Positions 53,728 through 61,991 of a stretch of 64,000 nucleotides of DNA are shown here, piece after piece. The first letter of the stretch is position 1. The number at the start of each line of letters is the position of its first letter. A program made the position numbers and the translations under genes. The stretch is from Rhodoferax sp. (lineage in GTDB: Bacteria; Pseudomonadota; Gammaproteobacteria; Burkholderiales; Burkholderiaceae_C), in contig NZ_JADMJN010000010.1 of NCBI RefSeq assembly GCF_018780565.1, forward strand, positions 62,001 to 126,000, read 5' to 3'. Under the pieces are notes generated by a model. The model was not told where the DNA came from, made no database searches, and saw only the letters and a program-made list of their open reading frames with translations.

Positions 53728-54609
53728 ACCTAGCCCGACAAGAAACATAAGCCAGGTTTCCGGCTCAGGAACTGGCGTGGCGACAACGCTGTTGATCCAC
53801 GATGAATACGAAGACAGAACAATCCCGCCCCCGCCCGTTCCGTATTGACCACTGATGGTCGGTCCTGCTGAGAACATAGCCTCAAAAGTATTGATCCCCG
53901 CCAGTTGCCATTGCCCACCGACTTTGATGAATGCGGAACTGCCTGAGTCTCCACTGACAAGAGAGGCTTCCCGGTTTGCACCGAGCGTGCCGTTGACGGC
54001 AATATTGGCACCGATACGGTTGGTCGCAAGGTCCGGTCCGTCGTAGTCGAAAAGATAGGTTTGCTTGATGCCCGCTGCGTCAGAGAACAGAACGTCGGCG
54101 CGATTCTCTCCTGTTTTTTTGGTAGCGACGCTGCCCGCAAAACTGACAAACGTCAGGTCTTTGCTTTGAAGATTGCCTGTGTAGAGGCTGTAGACGGGCA
54201 CATCGGCAGACACCACTGAGGCCAATTTGATGATGGCCAAATCGGCGTGAACGCTGGGGTCACCCGCAACATTTCCCGATGCATTGCCGGTGTAGCCGGG
54301 ATTGACGAAAACCTGACTCGCGGCAATGGCATAACTGGTGCCCGCATTGACCTGAAAGCTGATGCTTGAAATATCGGCACCTGCAGTCACGTGTGCTGCG
54401 GTCAGTACGTAACCAGGCGCAATGAGCGTACCCGTGAACGTGCTGCCACCAACACTCAAGCTGCCTACACCGGACCACGGCGAACCCGTCGTATTGGGCG
54501 CCACGCCAGCCCCTCCCACAAGAGCGAATGCGCTCAACGGCGCCGCGAGGGTGGCAAGCAAAATGCATCGCCAGATCGAATGTGGATATTTTTCCATTGA
54601 AAATCGCAT
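53659..54609 (-). CDS. Trypsin-like serine protease with PEP-CTERM tail
   Basis: This 316-residue exported S1-family-like protease starts at ATG 54609, with AGGGG close upstream. After a signal peptide (CILLATLAAPLSAFA) it shows the triad regions: His in LTAAHVTAG, Asp in VHADLAIIKLAS and Ser in VSGDSGSSAFI. The end is VPEPETWLMFLVGLGLLGG plus LRGRK, an exosortase signal, so the protease should stay with the envelope or matrix. It lies 27 bases downstream of another PEP-CTERM gene on the same strand and overlaps the convergent PEP-CTERM gene by 69 bases. Its targets are unknown. Confidence 0.88.
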   Translation of the reverse strand: MRFSMEKYPHSIWRCILLATLAAPLSAFALVGGAGVAPNTTGSPWSGVGSLSVGGSTFTGTLIAPGYVLTAAHVTAGADISSISFQVNAGTSYAIAASQVFVNPGYTGNASGNVAGDPSVHADLAIIKLASVVSADVPVYSLYTGNLQSKDLTFVSFAGSVATKKTGENRADVLFSDAAGIKQTYLFDYDGPDLATNRIGANIAVNGTLGANREASLVSGDSGSSAFIKVGGQWQLAGINTFEAMFSAGPTISGQYGTGGGGIVLSSYSSWINSVVATPVPEPETWLMFLVGLGLLGGLRGRKELAPTTPQGANDA

Positions 54610-54636
54610 ATGCCCCTTTACAAGCCAACGTCAAAT

Positions 54637-55545
54637 TCACGCTCTCTTGCAGCGGCGCGCCATAAAGCCCATCAGTCCCAGGCCAACCAGTAGCATGGAG
54701 TAGGATTCTGGTTCCGGCACGGGGGTGATTGAGGCAAACCCAACCAGGCTGGCACTATCCTTTCCCGTCAAAGTAAATTTGCTGACGATCTGCATGTAAT
54801 TCCATGTTTGCCCCGTGGGGCCAGACGCATCAGCGGCATAGGTTCCGTAAGTCGCTGTACCGGCCGCAGAAGCCTGAGGCCCTACATCCACACCTGCAGT
54901 GAAAAATGTGGCACCGTTGTCAGCTGAGAGTTGAAACTGTTGAATGGCCGTGCTGCTGCCAAACGGAGAAATCGTAACGTTGCCGTCTTTGGTCGTCAGC
55001 CCCCCCGCAATGTCCGCATGCACAATGTTTGCCGAATTGACGGTTGGGAAAATTTCCTCCCCCACGGCGAATGTGTATGTCTGGGTGTATGTGTTGTTGT
55101 TTACCGCCGAAACTGCATAAGACAGATCCGGGTCCCCATGGCCACTGACGTTGTTCAGGCGCAAAACCGACATCCATGGGTTGCTTGCGTCGGTGCTGAC
55201 AGGCGTGCTGCCGTTGAGCGTTTCAGCACTGTGCCACCCCCAGTAATTGACACCCGTTGCGGCATCGGATTTCCATTGCCAGTAGTCGGGATGACTCGCC
55301 GTGTCGACGGCATTCACAAACTGCCCATTCTGGAAAAAATCTGTTGTACCGCCCCCTTGTTTCAAGGAAAAATTATTCTGCGCATCCACCACCAGCAGAC
55401 CCGTGACGTTCTCCGTCCAACTCCGTCCATCCGACTGCTGAATGTGCAGCGTTGCCACAGGATTGGCCGCAAAGGAGTCGCCGCTGAAAAGGGCCAATAC
55501 AGCAGCAGCGACAGAGGCTGCAACACTCATAGTTTCTTTACCCAT
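54637..55545 (-). CDS. PEP-CTERM protein of unknown function
   Basis: This 302-residue exported protein has an AAGGA ribosome site before ATG 55545 and a signal peptide ending near SFA at residue 26. The body is beta-rich with many Asn, Thr, Ser and Trp (DYWQWKSDAATGVNYWGWH, GHGDPDLSYAVSAVNNNTY). The end is VPEPESYSMLLVGLGLMG followed by ARRCKRA. I recognise no catalytic motif. It is transcribed with the protease gene and divergent from the GGDEF-EAL gene. Confidence 0.85.
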   Translation of the reverse strand: MGKETMSVAASVAAAVLALFSGDSFAANPVATLHIQQSDGRSWTENVTGLLVVDAQNNFSLKQGGGTTDFFQNGQFVNAVDTASHPDYWQWKSDAATGVNYWGWHSAETLNGSTPVSTDASNPWMSVLRLNNVSGHGDPDLSYAVSAVNNNTYTQTYTFAVGEEIFPTVNSANIVHADIAGGLTTKDGNVTISPFGSSTAIQQFQLSADNGATFFTAGVDVGPQASAAGTATYGTYAADASGPTGQTWNYMQIVSKFTLTGKDSASLVGFASITPVPEPESYSMLLVGLGLMGFMARRCKRA

Positions 55546-55679
55546 GATCGATCCTTGAAGTTGAGCCGAAAAATTGGTGATTGAGAAGAACGCCGCTTTT
55601 CAATGCGCTTGCCTGTCGACTGAAGTTAACCCGGGAAAGTTAAATCAATTCATCTAAAAATGAAAATCTGGTAGTCCGA

Positions 55680-57815
55680 ATGGACGCGTATCGCGCAGGG
55701 CATCAACTGTCACATTGCACTTGCTGCGCACACGCAGACGCCTATTCCCGAAGTCACCCCAAAGCGATCTGCACTCATCAACATCCAAACGGCCTACGAA
55801 AATTAATGTGGTGGTTCATCTTCATGTCACTTGAAAGAACTAAAGTGCTGGACAGCAGCACAGAGCATCGGGTCGTCCTCATGATTGGCCTGCAATACTT
55901 TCCCCTCATGCTCCATTCACCCATGTCTATAAAAGAATCCGATCTCGTGCAATTGCTCAATGAGCCGGCGACGTCGCCATCTGGGGTTCACCCCAAAAGA
56001 CCCGTCTTTTCGAAATCCGCCTTTTTAGAGTCCAGAGATATGCACACCGCAACCTCTGTGAGGCAGTTGCATCAGGTTCTGATACCGGTGCTTGGCAGCA
56101 TGCTGTGCGGCGACGTTTTGACTTTGTTTCTGGAGGACGCGAATCTTCGCGCCCTCCCGGTAATCGATTCGGCTGGTTCGCCATGCGCACTGATCGAACG
56201 GCATGCGTATACGGAATACTTCAGTCGCCTGTATTCCAATGAGCTATTTGGAAGAAAGCGGCTCGATCAATTGGGCGAGTCGACAGCGGGAATCAACAAG
56301 CAACCCATCGTGGTTGACTCCGCTACCAGCATAGATGACGTGGCGGCGATCATCATTGATGCGGGTATGCAGCACATGGTCAGCGGATTTATTGTTACCG
56401 AGGATGGAAAGTACCTGGGTGTTGGTAATGGACATGGCTTGCTCAATCTAATTACGCAACGCAAACAGGCAGAACTTTATTACTTGGCGCACTACGATCA
56501 GCTCACGCGCCTTCCGAATCGCATGCTGCTGAACGATCGCTTGCAAATGGCTTGCCGCCATTCCGATCGCGGCGAACACCTGGTCGGAGTGATGTTTATC
56601 GATCTGGATCGCTTCAAGCAAATCAACGACACCATGGGGCACAGCTTTGGCGACATCCTCCTCCAAGCAGTAGCGGAGCGCCTGGAATCCTGTATTCGTG
56701 GCAATGACACCGTGGCGAGACTGGGCGGCGATGAGTTCGCGGTTCTTTTGCAGAAGCTGGATCATCCCGGCGACGCTGACATTACCGCACAAAGAGTCGT
56801 TGAATCCTTTGCAATCCCCTTCAGAATTCTTGATCGGGAGCTGTTCATCACGGCCAGCATTGGCATTGTTATATATCCCCGCGATGAGCAGGAAAGTGGC
56901 AATCTACTGGCAAAAGCTGATGCTGCGATGTATGAAGCGAAAACAACTGGTCGGAATTCATACAAAGCCTATAGACCAGGACTTTCCATGCATTCCATGG
57001 ACCACTTGTCGCTTGAGGCAGACCTGCGACAAGCCGTTCAACGCCAGGAACTGGTCTTGCACTACCAACCGCAAATCAGCGTGGCAAACGGGAATATTGT
57101 CGGCGTTGAAGCACTGGTACGCTGGCAACATCCAACACGCGGCCTGCTGCTACCTTCGGCCTTTATTGGCATAGCTGAAGATACCGGGATGATTGTGGAC
57201 ATTGGCAACTGGGTCATGCATGAGGCTTGCCGCCAGCAACGCGCCTGGTCTTTGCGCCGGGAGCCGCCGCTACGCATGGCAATCAATATTTCTGCCATGC
57301 AGTTTAGACGCGATGATTTCATCGACATAGTCCGCACGACGATTCAACAAACAGAAGTTGATCCGAGCTGCATCGAGCTTGAGTTGACAGAGAACATAGC
57401 CATGCATCATGCAGACGGTGTTTTGAACACGCTGCGCGAACTCAAGCGAATCGGGGTCAAACTGTCCATCGACGATTTCGGGACAGGTTTTTCAAACCTC
57501 AGCTACCTGCAACGCTTTCCTTTTGATCGCCTGAAAATTGATCAGTCCTTTGTTCGCGAAATCGAAAATATGCCCGCGAATAAATCCATCGTGCAAGCTA
57601 TCGTATCGCTTGCAAGAAGTCTCTCGCTGGAAGTCACTGCCGAGGGCGTTGAGACTGCAGCCGAGCATGCGCAGACAAGTGCATGTGAATGCGATGAAAT
57701 ACAGGGATACTTTCACGCTCGCCCCATGCCAGCTGCGGATCTATTCGATTGGTGCTCATCTCATCGCCAACGCATGCCGAGTGTGGCGCATGCTGGACAC
57801 GTCAGAGATTGTTGA
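55680..57815 (+). CDS. CBS pair - GGDEF - EAL cyclic di-GMP turnover protein
   Basis: This bifunctional-looking c-di-GMP enzyme has up to 711 residues. The true start is uncertain, because the first 80 residues look non-conserved; ATG codons at 55806, 55824, 55881 and 55923 are alternatives. A CBS-domain pair (about 125-260) precedes GGDEF (about 270-430) with intact RLGGDEFAV and an RxxD inhibitory site (RGND) five residues before it. An EAL domain follows (GVEALVRWQHP, ELTENIAM, DDFGTGFSNL, RLKIDQSFV, AEGVET, QGYFHARPM). Both catalytic signatures are intact. It has no membrane segment. It may set c-di-GMP for the eps operon. Confidence 0.93.
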   Translation: MDAYRAGHQLSHCTCCAHADAYSRSHPKAICTHQHPNGLRKLMWWFIFMSLERTKVLDSSTEHRVVLMIGLQYFPLMLHSPMSIKESDLVQLLNEPATSPSGVHPKRPVFSKSAFLESRDMHTATSVRQLHQVLIPVLGSMLCGDVLTLFLEDANLRALPVIDSAGSPCALIERHAYTEYFSRLYSNELFGRKRLDQLGESTAGINKQPIVVDSATSIDDVAAIIIDAGMQHMVSGFIVTEDGKYLGVGNGHGLLNLITQRKQAELYYLAHYDQLTRLPNRMLLNDRLQMACRHSDRGEHLVGVMFIDLDRFKQINDTMGHSFGDILLQAVAERLESCIRGNDTVARLGGDEFAVLLQKLDHPGDADITAQRVVESFAIPFRILDRELFITASIGIVIYPRDEQESGNLLAKADAAMYEAKTTGRNSYKAYRPGLSMHSMDHLSLEADLRQAVQRQELVLHYQPQISVANGNIVGVEALVRWQHPTRGLLLPSAFIGIAEDTGMIVDIGNWVMHEACRQQRAWSLRREPPLRMAINISAMQFRRDDFIDIVRTTIQQTEVDPSCIELELTENIAMHHADGVLNTLRELKRIGVKLSIDDFGTGFSNLSYLQRFPFDRLKIDQSFVREIENMPANKSIVQAIVSLARSLSLEVTAEGVETAAEHAQTSACECDEIQGYFHARPMPAADLFDWCSSHRQRMPSVAHAGHVRDC

Positions 57816-57843
57816 AACTATCCGACTCCGGTACGATTGGTCG

Positions 57844-58644
57844 ATGACAAAGTCGAAAAATGACAAGTCCGACAAGCTCGGCAAGAATGAATACTACGAG
57901 AAGCTCGCCGCGTTGCAGCTTGAGCTCAATGACTTGGCACGCTGGCTGCAGCACACAGGCAAGCGCCTTGTAGTGGTGTTTGAGGGGCGTGATACCGCCG
58001 GCAAAGGTGGTGTCATCACGGCAATGGCTGAGACGCTGAACCCACGCCAGTGCCGTATCGTGGCGCTCGCAAAACCAAGCGACCGAGAGGAAAAACAATG
58101 GTATTTCCAGCGCTACGTGCCACACTTGCCGTCGGCCGGTGAGATCGTACTTTTCGACCGGAGCTGGTACAACCGCGCCGGTGTCGAACGGGTCATGGGC
58201 TTCTGCTCGGAAGACGAAGCCAAGGTCTTCCTGGCGCAAGCCCCGGTATTTGAAAAGATGCTGCTCGACGACGGTATTCTTCTCTTCAAGTATTGGTTGA
58301 CCGTCGACCAAGTGCATCAGGAAGAACGTTTCGCTGAACGATTGGCCGACCCGCTCAAGCGCTGGAAACTCAGTCCCATTGACGTGCAGGCGCGTGAGAA
58401 ATACGCGGAATACGGCCTTGCCCGAGACACCATGCTGGAAGCCACACATAAAGAGGGCGCGCCCTGGGCGCTGGTTGACTTTAACGATCAGCGGCGTGGT
58501 CGACTCACGCTGATCCGCCACCTGCTCGATCAGATCCCGGAGCGGCAGGTTCCAGAGATTCGCATTGATTTCCCGCCGCTTGGCCATGAGCCGCTGCGCG
58601 AGCGATTTGACACACCTTTCAAGCCCATCGCGGCGGCAAAGTAA
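57844..58644 (+). CDS. ppk2: Polyphosphate kinase 2
   Basis: This enzyme transfers phosphate between polyphosphate and nucleoside diphosphates. The 266-residue protein starts at ATG 57844. It has a P-loop-like VVFEGRDTAGKGGVI, Walker B with FDRSWYNRAGVERVMGF, and a lid region (EERFAERLADPLKRWKLS). The single-domain length fits class I PPK2. It begins 28 bases after the GGDEF-EAL stop and has no clear ribosome site. With PPK1 nearby, the window holds both polyphosphate kinase types. Confidence 0.95.
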   Translation: MTKSKNDKSDKLGKNEYYEKLAALQLELNDLARWLQHTGKRLVVVFEGRDTAGKGGVITAMAETLNPRQCRIVALAKPSDREEKQWYFQRYVPHLPSAGEIVLFDRSWYNRAGVERVMGFCSEDEAKVFLAQAPVFEKMLLDDGILLFKYWLTVDQVHQEERFAERLADPLKRWKLSPIDVQAREKYAEYGLARDTMLEATHKEGAPWALVDFNDQRRGRLTLIRHLLDQIPERQVPEIRIDFPPLGHEPLRERFDTPFKPIAAAK

Positions 58645-58698
58645 CGGATTGGATGGCGCGCGATTGGGGTTGTCTGAGATGCGCGTCGACAGCACGCC

Positions 58699-58743
58699 TT
58701 GACGACACTCGGATAAACGATATAAACTGTATATACAGTTTAT
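58699..58743 (+). promoter_or_regulatory. Sigma-70-type promoter with a 22-bp palindromic operator over the -10
   Basis: A -35 TTGACG (58699-58704) and a -10 TATAAA (58721-58726) are separated by 16 bp. A perfect 22-bp palindrome with half-site ATAAACTGTAT covers 58722-58743, overlapping the -10 and the probable transcription start. It ends 17 bases before the ATG at 58761. This is the placement of a repressor operator. It is not a LexA box, since the CTG and CAG triplets are only 6 bases apart, not 10. Confidence 0.75.
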
Positions 58744-58760
58744 TTTGAAAGGTATCTCTT

Positions 58761-59165
58761 ATGGTTACAACAGCAAAATCAGTCGCCGTTGCCAAGGCAA
58801 AAAAGGCAGTTGCACCCACCCCCGCTTCATCCCGAAGCGGGACTGCGCCTGCGGGACCTGTGGTCGTTAAAGTGCCCGCCAAACGGGCAATCGCGGTTGC
58901 CGTACAGCCCAAAACCGAAAAACCAATCAAGGTGAAAAAGCCGAAGCTGGTCCGCGACAGCTTCACCATCCCAAAGGCTGAATACGCGGTGCTGGATGAG
59001 CTCAAACAACGCGCAGGCAAGCTGGCCAGTTCCGCGAAAAAAAGTGAGTTGATCCGGGCAGGAATCAAGGCATTGGCTGCGATGTCGGACTCGGCGTTTG
59101 AAGCCGCGTTAAAGGCCGTGCCAGTGATCAAGACCGGTCGCCCTACAAAAACCAAAGCGAACTGA
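58761..59165 (+). CDS. Small basic protein with H1-like N-tail and possible ribbon-helix-helix domain
   Basis: This 134-residue protein has a Lys/Ala/Pro-rich disordered N-terminal half (about 1-65). A compact C-terminal part starts with RDSFTIPKAEYAVLDELKQR and SELIRAGIKALAAMS. The beta strand plus two helices fits ribbon-helix-helix DNA-binding proteins. It ends in a basic TGRPTKTK tail. It is preceded by a strong promoter with a palindromic operator, which suggests autorepression. It is likely nucleoid-associated or a regulator. The family name is uncertain. Confidence 0.7.
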   Translation: MVTTAKSVAVAKAKKAVAPTPASSRSGTAPAGPVVVKVPAKRAIAVAVQPKTEKPIKVKKPKLVRDSFTIPKAEYAVLDELKQRAGKLASSAKKSELIRAGIKALAAMSDSAFEAALKAVPVIKTGRPTKTKAN

Positions 59166-59180
59166 TCAAACACATCGGGG

Positions 59181-59642
59181 TTAAAGCATTTCCGGCGTCT
59201 GCACGGTGACTACCACTGTTTGTGAGTGCGCCTCTCGCTCCCGATGGCGCAGCCACCAGACAGCTCCTTTTTTCACCGTGCATTCGGAGCTGTTCAAGCC
59301 CAGCAACTGGGCAATGGTCTGGCCTGTCGTGGGCTGATGGCCCACAACCAGTACACACCCTTTCGCCTCAGGCCATTGCACCAACTCAAGCAATTGGGCA
59401 ACACTGCCATCAGGCGCCAGTTCGGGGCATATTTTGTATTTTCGGCTCAGCGCCATAGCAGTCAGCTCGGTACGACGAGCCGGACTAACCAAAATACGCG
59501 TCGATTCAGGCAACTGGCGATCAAGCCAACTCGCCATGCGTGCGGCCTGCTTTTCTCCGCGTGAGGTAAGCGAGCGCGCCATTTCATTGCCACCCTCAAG
59601 CAATGTGTGCGCCTCGGCGTGTCGCCACAAGATGAGGTCCAT
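59181..59642 (-). CDS. sixA: Phosphohistidine phosphatase SixA
   Basis: This 153-residue histidine phosphatase starts at ATG 59642, with GGGAG upstream; the frame opens earlier but overlaps ppk1. It has the RHG-type motif LILWRHAEAH near the N-terminus, TSRGEKQAARMASWL, SPARRTELTA and the second catalytic His in VVGHQPTTG. SixA acts on phosphohistidine proteins. PPK1 forms a phosphohistidine intermediate, and the two genes are adjacent. They almost overlap on one transcript, 3' of ppk1. Confidence 0.93.
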   Translation of the reverse strand: MDLILWRHAEAHTLLEGGNEMARSLTSRGEKQAARMASWLDRQLPESTRILVSPARRTELTAMALSRKYKICPELAPDGSVAQLLELVQWPEAKGCVLVVGHQPTTGQTIAQLLGLNSSECTVKKGAVWWLRHREREAHSQTVVVTVQTPEML

Positions 59643-59643
59643 A

Positions 59644-61761
59644 TCAACTCCCTCGCCCACCGAATTGCCCATCATCATCTTGCGCGGTGTAACGCGCCAT
59701 CAAAGCCGCTTGCGCACCATGCGACGGTCGACCGCCATCGGGCTTGACACGTGCATAGGTTCCATCGGGCAATAAATCCCAGGCGTCCACGCCATCATGC
59801 AGATACGCAACCAGCTCCTCATCCACGATGCGCTGGCGCTGCATCGGGTCCGTCACCGGCCAGGCGAGTTCGACCCGACGCATCATGTTGCGATTCATCC
59901 AGTCTGCACTGGAGAGATAGAGCTCTTCCACATCATCACGCCGGAAGTAAAAAACGCGCGAGTGTTCCAGGAAACGGCCAATCACCGATCGCACACGGAT
60001 GTTGTCTGTGACCCCCGGCACTTGCGCCGGCAACATACAGGCACCCCGCACGATGAGGTCAATTTTGACGCCGCTCTGGCCGGCACGAATCAGTGCATGA
60101 ATGAGTGCCTCATCCGTTAACGCATTCATCTTTGCAACAATGCGTCCCACCCCGCCAGAAGCTGCTGCAGCGGCCAGACTTCCGATCTTTTCGACCAACT
60201 TGCGATGCAGGTAAAACGGCGCCAGAAGCACCCGGTTCAGTCTGGGCAAGCGGCTGTGACTGGCCAAATGAACGAATACATTCTCCAGATCAGCAGTGAG
60301 TGCTGCATCAGCCGTCAGGTGACTCCAGTCCGTGTATAGGCGCGCGGTGCTGGGGTTGTAATTGCCGGTGGAAAGGTGAGCGTAGCGCTTAAGCTGATGC
60401 CCCTCGCGGCGGGTAATCACCATCATCTTGGCGTGGGTTTTTAGTCCCACCACGCCGTAGAGGACCTGCGCCCCAATCGACTCCAGCATCTCAGCCCAGT
60501 TAATGTTGGCCTCCTCATCAAACCGGGCCTTCAACTCCACAACCACGGTCACTTCTTTCCCGCGACGCACAGCCTCCCGGAGAAGGTCCATGAGCTCGGA
60601 GTCACGACCTGTGCGGTAAATGGTCTGCTTGATCGCCAGCACCTGGGGGTCGTTCACCGCTTCACGCAAAAACGCCAATACCCCACCGAAACTCTCAAAA
60701 GGCTGATGAATCAATACATCGCCACGTTTCAGTTGATCAAAGACCGATAGCCCCGGCGTGAGTTGCGTCGGGTAGCATGAACGATAGGAAGGAAAACAAA
60801 GGTGCGGAGCATGCACCAGGTCCAGCAATTGCGCCAAGCGGACCAGATTCACCGGTCCGGGAACACGAAACAGGGCCTGCTCTGGCAAATCAAATTGCTT
60901 GCGAAGAAAAGCCGACAGGTGCTCAGAACACCCGGCAGACACCTCAAGCCGCACCGCCTGACCAAAATGGCGGTGCTCCAGACCTTGTCGCAATGCCGTG
61001 CGCAAATTCTTCACATCGTCCTCGTCCACAGCCAAGTCAGAATGGCGGGTAACCCGAAACTGCGAGAACTGCCCCACTTCGCGACCGGGAAATAGTTCAG
61101 ACAGATGGGCGCGAATCACACTGGACAATGAAACGAACGCATTGCCACTCCCAACAACATGGGCCGGCATGCCAATCATTCGCGGCAGTACACGCGGGAC
61201 TTTGACAATGGCAATGTCGTTTTCGCGCCCAAACGCATCCCTGCCACCCAGGCGCACAATGAAGTTGAGCGACTTGTTGGCCACCTGCGGGAACGGATGG
61301 GAGGGATCCAGTCCAACAGGAATTAACAAGGGACGCACTTCACGTTCGAAATACTGTTTGACCCAACGCCGCTGTGACGAATTGCGCTCACCGTGAGAAA
61401 TGATCCTGATGCCCTGTTTTTCAAGGGCGGGCAGCAGATCATCGTTGTACAGCGCATACTGGCGTGCAACCAAATTGTGCGCAGCGCGTGCAAGCCGGTC
61501 AAACGATTCGGCAGTGAAAAGCCCTTTGTCATCTCTGCGCTGGTTAGCCACCAGGTGCGGCTCGGCTCGAACTTCGAAAAACTCATCCAGATTGGAAGAC
61601 ACAATCGACAGGAAGCGCAGTCTCTCCAGAAGAGGAACTTCCTTGCGATAGCCCCAATCCAGCACCCGCTCATTGAACGCAAGGATGCTATGGTCGCGGT
61701 CAAGAAGTTTGACTATCGGAGGAGCGGCAGACGACGAGGAGGGTGACGCGGGAATCAACAA
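59644..61761 (-). CDS. ppk1: Polyphosphate kinase PPK1
   Basis: This enzyme makes polyphosphate from ATP at the membrane. All domains are present: the N-domain (SILAFNERVLDWG, FLSIVSSNLDEFFEVR), the head domain, and C1/C2 domains with catalytic His in GLKTHAKMMVITRREG and STGNYNPSTARLYTD. Also present are IKQTIYRTGRDSELM and YLSSADWMNRNMMRRVE. The open frame extends to 61938, but that part contains the terminator of the upstream gene and a likely promoter, so it is not translated. A TTG at 61761 or 61758 gives about 705 residues, matching the family's 690-700. The exact start is unproven because no clear ribosome site is seen. Confidence 0.93.
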   Translation of the reverse strand: MLIPASPSSSSAAPPIVKLLDRDHSILAFNERVLDWGYRKEVPLLERLRFLSIVSSNLDEFFEVRAEPHLVANQRRDDKGLFTAESFDRLARAAHNLVARQYALYNDDLLPALEKQGIRIISHGERNSSQRRWVKQYFEREVRPLLIPVGLDPSHPFPQVANKSLNFIVRLGGRDAFGRENDIAIVKVPRVLPRMIGMPAHVVGSGNAFVSLSSVIRAHLSELFPGREVGQFSQFRVTRHSDLAVDEDDVKNLRTALRQGLEHRHFGQAVRLEVSAGCSEHLSAFLRKQFDLPEQALFRVPGPVNLVRLAQLLDLVHAPHLCFPSYRSCYPTQLTPGLSVFDQLKRGDVLIHQPFESFGGVLAFLREAVNDPQVLAIKQTIYRTGRDSELMDLLREAVRRGKEVTVVVELKARFDEEANINWAEMLESIGAQVLYGVVGLKTHAKMMVITRREGHQLKRYAHLSTGNYNPSTARLYTDWSHLTADAALTADLENVFVHLASHSRLPRLNRVLLAPFYLHRKLVEKIGSLAAAAASGGVGRIVAKMNALTDEALIHALIRAGQSGVKIDLIVRGACMLPAQVPGVTDNIRVRSVIGRFLEHSRVFYFRRDDVEELYLSSADWMNRNMMRRVELAWPVTDPMQRQRIVDEELVAYLHDGVDAWDLLPDGTYARVKPDGGRPSHGAQAALMARYTAQDDDGQFGGRGS

Positions 61762-61792
61762 AACTAGTTTCAATCGTCGAAAAATACAGTCG

Positions 61793-61826
61793 ATTATTCG
61801 CCTTATTTGTGTCAACAGTGTGACAA
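61793..61826 (-). promoter_or_regulatory. Candidate Pho box and -10 of ppk1
   Basis: On the minus strand TTGTCAC-ACTG-TTGACAC (61826-61809) is a 7-4-7 repeat like a Pho box. A 10-bp spacer follows, then AATAAT (61798-61793), a 5/6 match to the -10 consensus. ppk1 is a known Pho-regulated gene in several bacteria. The predicted start of transcription is about 25 bases before TTG 61761. Confidence 0.5.
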
Positions 61827-61893
61827 TCCTCCCGACTGATGGCCGCCCGACATCAACAGGCAGGCGCGGCTGGCGCCTGAGCTGGGTGTAGTC

Positions 61894-61930
61894 AAAAAAG
61901 AAGCCCTGCAAGTTTGCGCCTGCAGGGCTT
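61894..61930 (-). terminator. Rho-independent terminator of the PhoX-family gene
   Basis: A perfect 10-bp stem (AAGCCCTGCA with TGCAGGGCTT) and a 10-base loop is followed on the minus strand by CTTTTTTGAC. It lies about 60 bases downstream of the stop codon at 61992 and inside the over-long reading frame of ppk1, which shows that the ppk1 start must be further downstream. Confidence 0.88.
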
Positions 61931-61991
61931 GGTTTCATGCGCCATCAGTCCTGGCGACGACGAAGGGAATACTCTGAACTGAGGGGCTCAT

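Noticed and set aside
58722..58743. LexA (SOS) box
   Set aside because: The palindrome contains CTG and CAG, but they are separated by 6 bases and not the 10 of the LexA box of E. coli type, and the gene is not a typical SOS gene.
61762..61938. N-terminal extension of PPK1
   Set aside because: The stretch contains a strong intrinsic terminator and a promoter-like sequence, and the encoded residues do not resemble PPK1.
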